DNA from: Ignavibacteria bacterium
GTDB taxonomy: Bacteria; Bacteroidota; Ignavibacteria; Kapaibacteriales; UBA2268
NCBI GenBank assembly: GCA_026416955.1
Contig: JAOAEE010000013.1
Span: 124,001-188,000, forward strand
DNA: 64,000 nucleotides
Reading direction: 5' to 3'
This document shows positions 63,201-64,000 of this stretch, one piece after another. Numbering within the stretch: position 1 is the first letter of the stretch; the number at the start of each line of letters is the position of its first letter. A program made the translations under genes and the position numbers. The notes beneath the pieces are model-generated. The model made no database searches. It was not told where the DNA came from and saw only the letters and a list, made by a program, of their open reading frames with translations.

Positions 63201-64000
63201 GATTTAATTTCGTCGCATTTTAAATTAGGATTTAATTGAAGCAATAAAGCAACCACACCCGAAACAATAGGTGCAGAAAAAGACGTGCCAGAAACATATT
63301 TGTATTTATTTTCTAGGGTTGTCGATAATATTTCATACCCAGGTGCAAAGATATCTACTCTAGGTCCGTAGTTACTACTTTTTCCAATAAAACCATTTTT
63401 AGTACTTGCTCCCACAGAAATAACCTCGGGATAGTCAGATGGGAAATGGTCTATGATTTCACCGTCGTTACCTGCCGAAGCAATAATGATACATCCCATC
63501 GAAGAAGCAAATTTAATTGCATCCCATAACAACCGAGAGTTGTAGTAAGTTCCAAAAGATAAATTCAATACGTTTACCTTGTTTAATGCTGCGTAAATTA
63601 TTGCGGCAGAAATATCCTTGACCTCTGCATTTCCAGTAACATCAAAAGAGCGTAGAACAACTAACTTTGAATTTGGGGCTACTCCGACAATTCCTGTATC
63701 GTTTAAACCAGCACAAAGGACTCCAGCAACAAGGGTTCCGTGGCTATGTTCATCCTCTGGGATTGCATCCATTCCAGAATAATCCCCAAAGTTACCAACA
63801 ATCTGGTCTACAAAGTCGTAACCTATTACATCATCAACGAAACCATTTGAATCTTCATCCTTTCCGTTAAGGTCTCCAGAGACACCATTAACAAAAGTTG
63901 TATCGGGCCAAGGTTCGAAAGTCCCGTTTTTATTAATATCCTCTTTAGAATTTACCCAAATTCTATCAACAAATTCTTTATGATTAAAGTCCAAGCCAGT
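60224..64000 (-). CDS. T9SS-sorted subtilase with FG-GAP and Ig-like domains (5' end off window)
   Basis: The frame is open to base 64000, so the N-terminus is missing; the visible part begins TGLDFNHKEFVD, i.e. at the catalytic Asp. His is in EHSHGTLVAGVLCAG and Ser in VSGTSFSAPIVSGVV, so the triad is complete. The DLNGKDEDSNGFVDDVIGYDF calcium-type insert matches the other subtilase at 30294. After the protease come FG-GAP-like units (DVDRDGKDEIVCYNN, DFDGDGLIELSFFTT, DFDGDLSDEVFLSLF, DFDKNGINEFGVSL), Ig/FnIII-like domains, a BIG-like segment, and a sorting domain (AYPNPININYYPNITF ... KFAIIK). About 1258 residues visible. First known gene of the surface operon. Confidence 0.92.
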   Translation of the reverse strand, partial: TGLDFNHKEFVDRIWVNSKEDINKNGTFEPWPDTTFVNGVSGDLNGKDEDSNGFVDDVIGYDFVDQIVGNFGDYSGMDAIPEDEHSHGTLVAGVLCAGLNDTGIVGVAPNSKLVVLRSFDVTGNAEVKDISAAIIYAALNKVNVLNLSFGTYYNSRLLWDAIKFASSMGCIIIASAGNDGEIIDHFPSDYPEVISVGASTKNGFIGKSSNYGPRVDIFAPGYEILSTTLENKYKYVSGTSFSAPIVSGVVALLLQLNPNLKCDEIKSILKATQKPIYGDKKSLNQGIVNATDAVNFVGSSKVEISYPIEGQEIDKKKNKTVNIVFSIYSPFFDSFDIELWKDDTIFVEKVINNRVIQTENEVYLLDIENLALGNYALRLVMKLKNGNKYLFARNFTIFSSDSGLIVNKSKLINSIYEQRNLLVYTSHTNHRSFCNVLVFDSSNFLGKFSDNLYETQHFVTLDLNLQDHSKNKLIIIVQHSTYGGLEFYDTLTISDFIFQCQKSVISKHKKLPMSYIYPKVSKFKQFSQDGLLINPYKQLDWGNLAYYSYNSKDSTFHKIAEYPQPLIPISIGNSNGNGFDEILTTSFGRIKVFEPKDTSKFFENVVFESKSTEILWGSMFFDVDRDGKDEIVCYNNNSILIYKHTDKGYILQNEITPVDTMGSIGTKPNLQFADFDGDGLIELSFFTTYGNLLIYQYNSRLRTFEFEFSQKLPIDPFTVSTSIYQTTYKMEPVLAFIAITNTFSETFSFEYSSLWNLFTLQSLGRNNYEIKEELAIWGSRVGATPQGIFYRNGINCGDFDGDLSDEVFLSLFPNLYILKYSEKTNKFDQIFWLPYVYSNSVVIGDFDKNGINEFGVSLWGGLFFFEIQSKKILDIPINCDAWIDVNDTINLNWSLVDGANFYLIYELENSTNSVNLVGGTSKTFFHLPRNFFEGERVFFVKAVDTTNSLLPSEFSNPIIVFETSRTKPLSVMPISNNQMVVNFSGKISNHSLPFSQTKVFDEKGNKIPISSVGFVNDTSFKVSFLYNLDSGRYFIVIDKFRDKWGNFTEPGTLEFVIEKNYSTDSLLFFQSFRFLDRYILEIIFPKPLEAFSATNLRNYQILPFGKISSVGLIEDSIVRIELANEPNIYSLGKDFYLVLGKIYSKDLTKFVGPPFNTIYLTRQAEEVEAAFAYPNPININYYPNITFANVPNSSIVEIFDSDFTKIFEIENNRWLGGITVDLVNINNNLSTGVYYFRVVKEENGIKVCSSLKKFAIIK

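Noticed and set aside
1-64000. CRISPR arrays, tRNA or rRNA genes, insertion sequences, prophage
   Set aside because: Looked for repeats with spacing, cloverleaf-like GGTTCGAATCC ends, transposase and integrase motifs; none seen. A profile search would be needed to exclude small or unusual RNAs.

Overview
The window is AT-rich, densely packed bacterial chromosome using the standard code. It reads as a free-living, Gram-negative member of the Bacteroidota/Chlorobiota (FCB) group. An Ignavibacteria- or Kapabacteria-like lineage is my best guess, inferred from gene content only. The main evidence is the number of secreted proteins with a C-terminal type IX secretion (T9SS) sorting domain (PNP motif, then a beta-rich 'DxxG' stretch), two PorV/PorQ-family barrels, a TonB-dependent receptor with a carboxypeptidase-like N-terminal domain, and good AGGAGG-type ribosome binding sites on many genes. 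No rRNA, tRNA, CRISPR array, insertion sequence or prophage was recognised.

Layout. 1-584: end of a PorV/PorQ-family barrel. 641-9143 (minus strand): NO-stress YgbA-like protein, SprA-related metalloprotease, dihydrolipoyl dehydrogenase, a lone sugar-type ABC permease, then a tight run phoH-cdaA-pcm-miaA-dacB linking c-di-AMP synthesis, RNA/protein repair and peptidoglycan trimming. 9228-14711 (minus): LysM coiled-coil protein, coiled-coil lipoprotein, a large FG-GAP/ASPIC/FnIII surface protein, and a SAM hydrolase. 14824-28882 (plus): membrane TPR protein, mini sorting-domain protein and PorV-like barrel in one operon; orphan PAS histidine kinase; SdrD_B-like surface protein; PpiD-like foldase; FabL/FabI-like reductase; acyl-CoA dehydrogenase; DUF1579-like, DUF6485 and YjbQ genes. 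28929-42890: asnA, a T9SS subtilase, glyA, DUF2892, a TMTC-like glycosyltransferase/TPR protein, glnA, an LRR/beta-barrel gene pair, an SDR and rpsA.

42891-43844 is an unusually long gene-poor stretch. It leads into 43845-47505, the remains of two tandem T9SS surface-protein genes broken by at least eleven stops and frameshifts. Next to them (47706-50508) is an intact iorA-iorB pair. The IorB molybdenum hydroxylase subunit carries both an N-terminal twin-arginine signal and a C-terminal T9SS sorting domain, which is the most unusual item in the window. The rest holds thioredoxin, a divergent YchF, a solitary nuoF, and a probable surface operon (subtilase, lipoprotein, TonB receptor, very large lamin-tail/choice-of-anchor protein) that runs off the right edge.

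Together the genes show a bacterium that puts much of its capacity into outer-surface proteins: subtilases and a TonB receptor for breaking down and importing substrate, repeat proteins for adhesion, foldases and PorV-type barrels for handling cargo. Housekeeping genes for nitrogen assimilation, one-carbon metabolism and translation lie between them. The T9SS machinery itself is not in this window.
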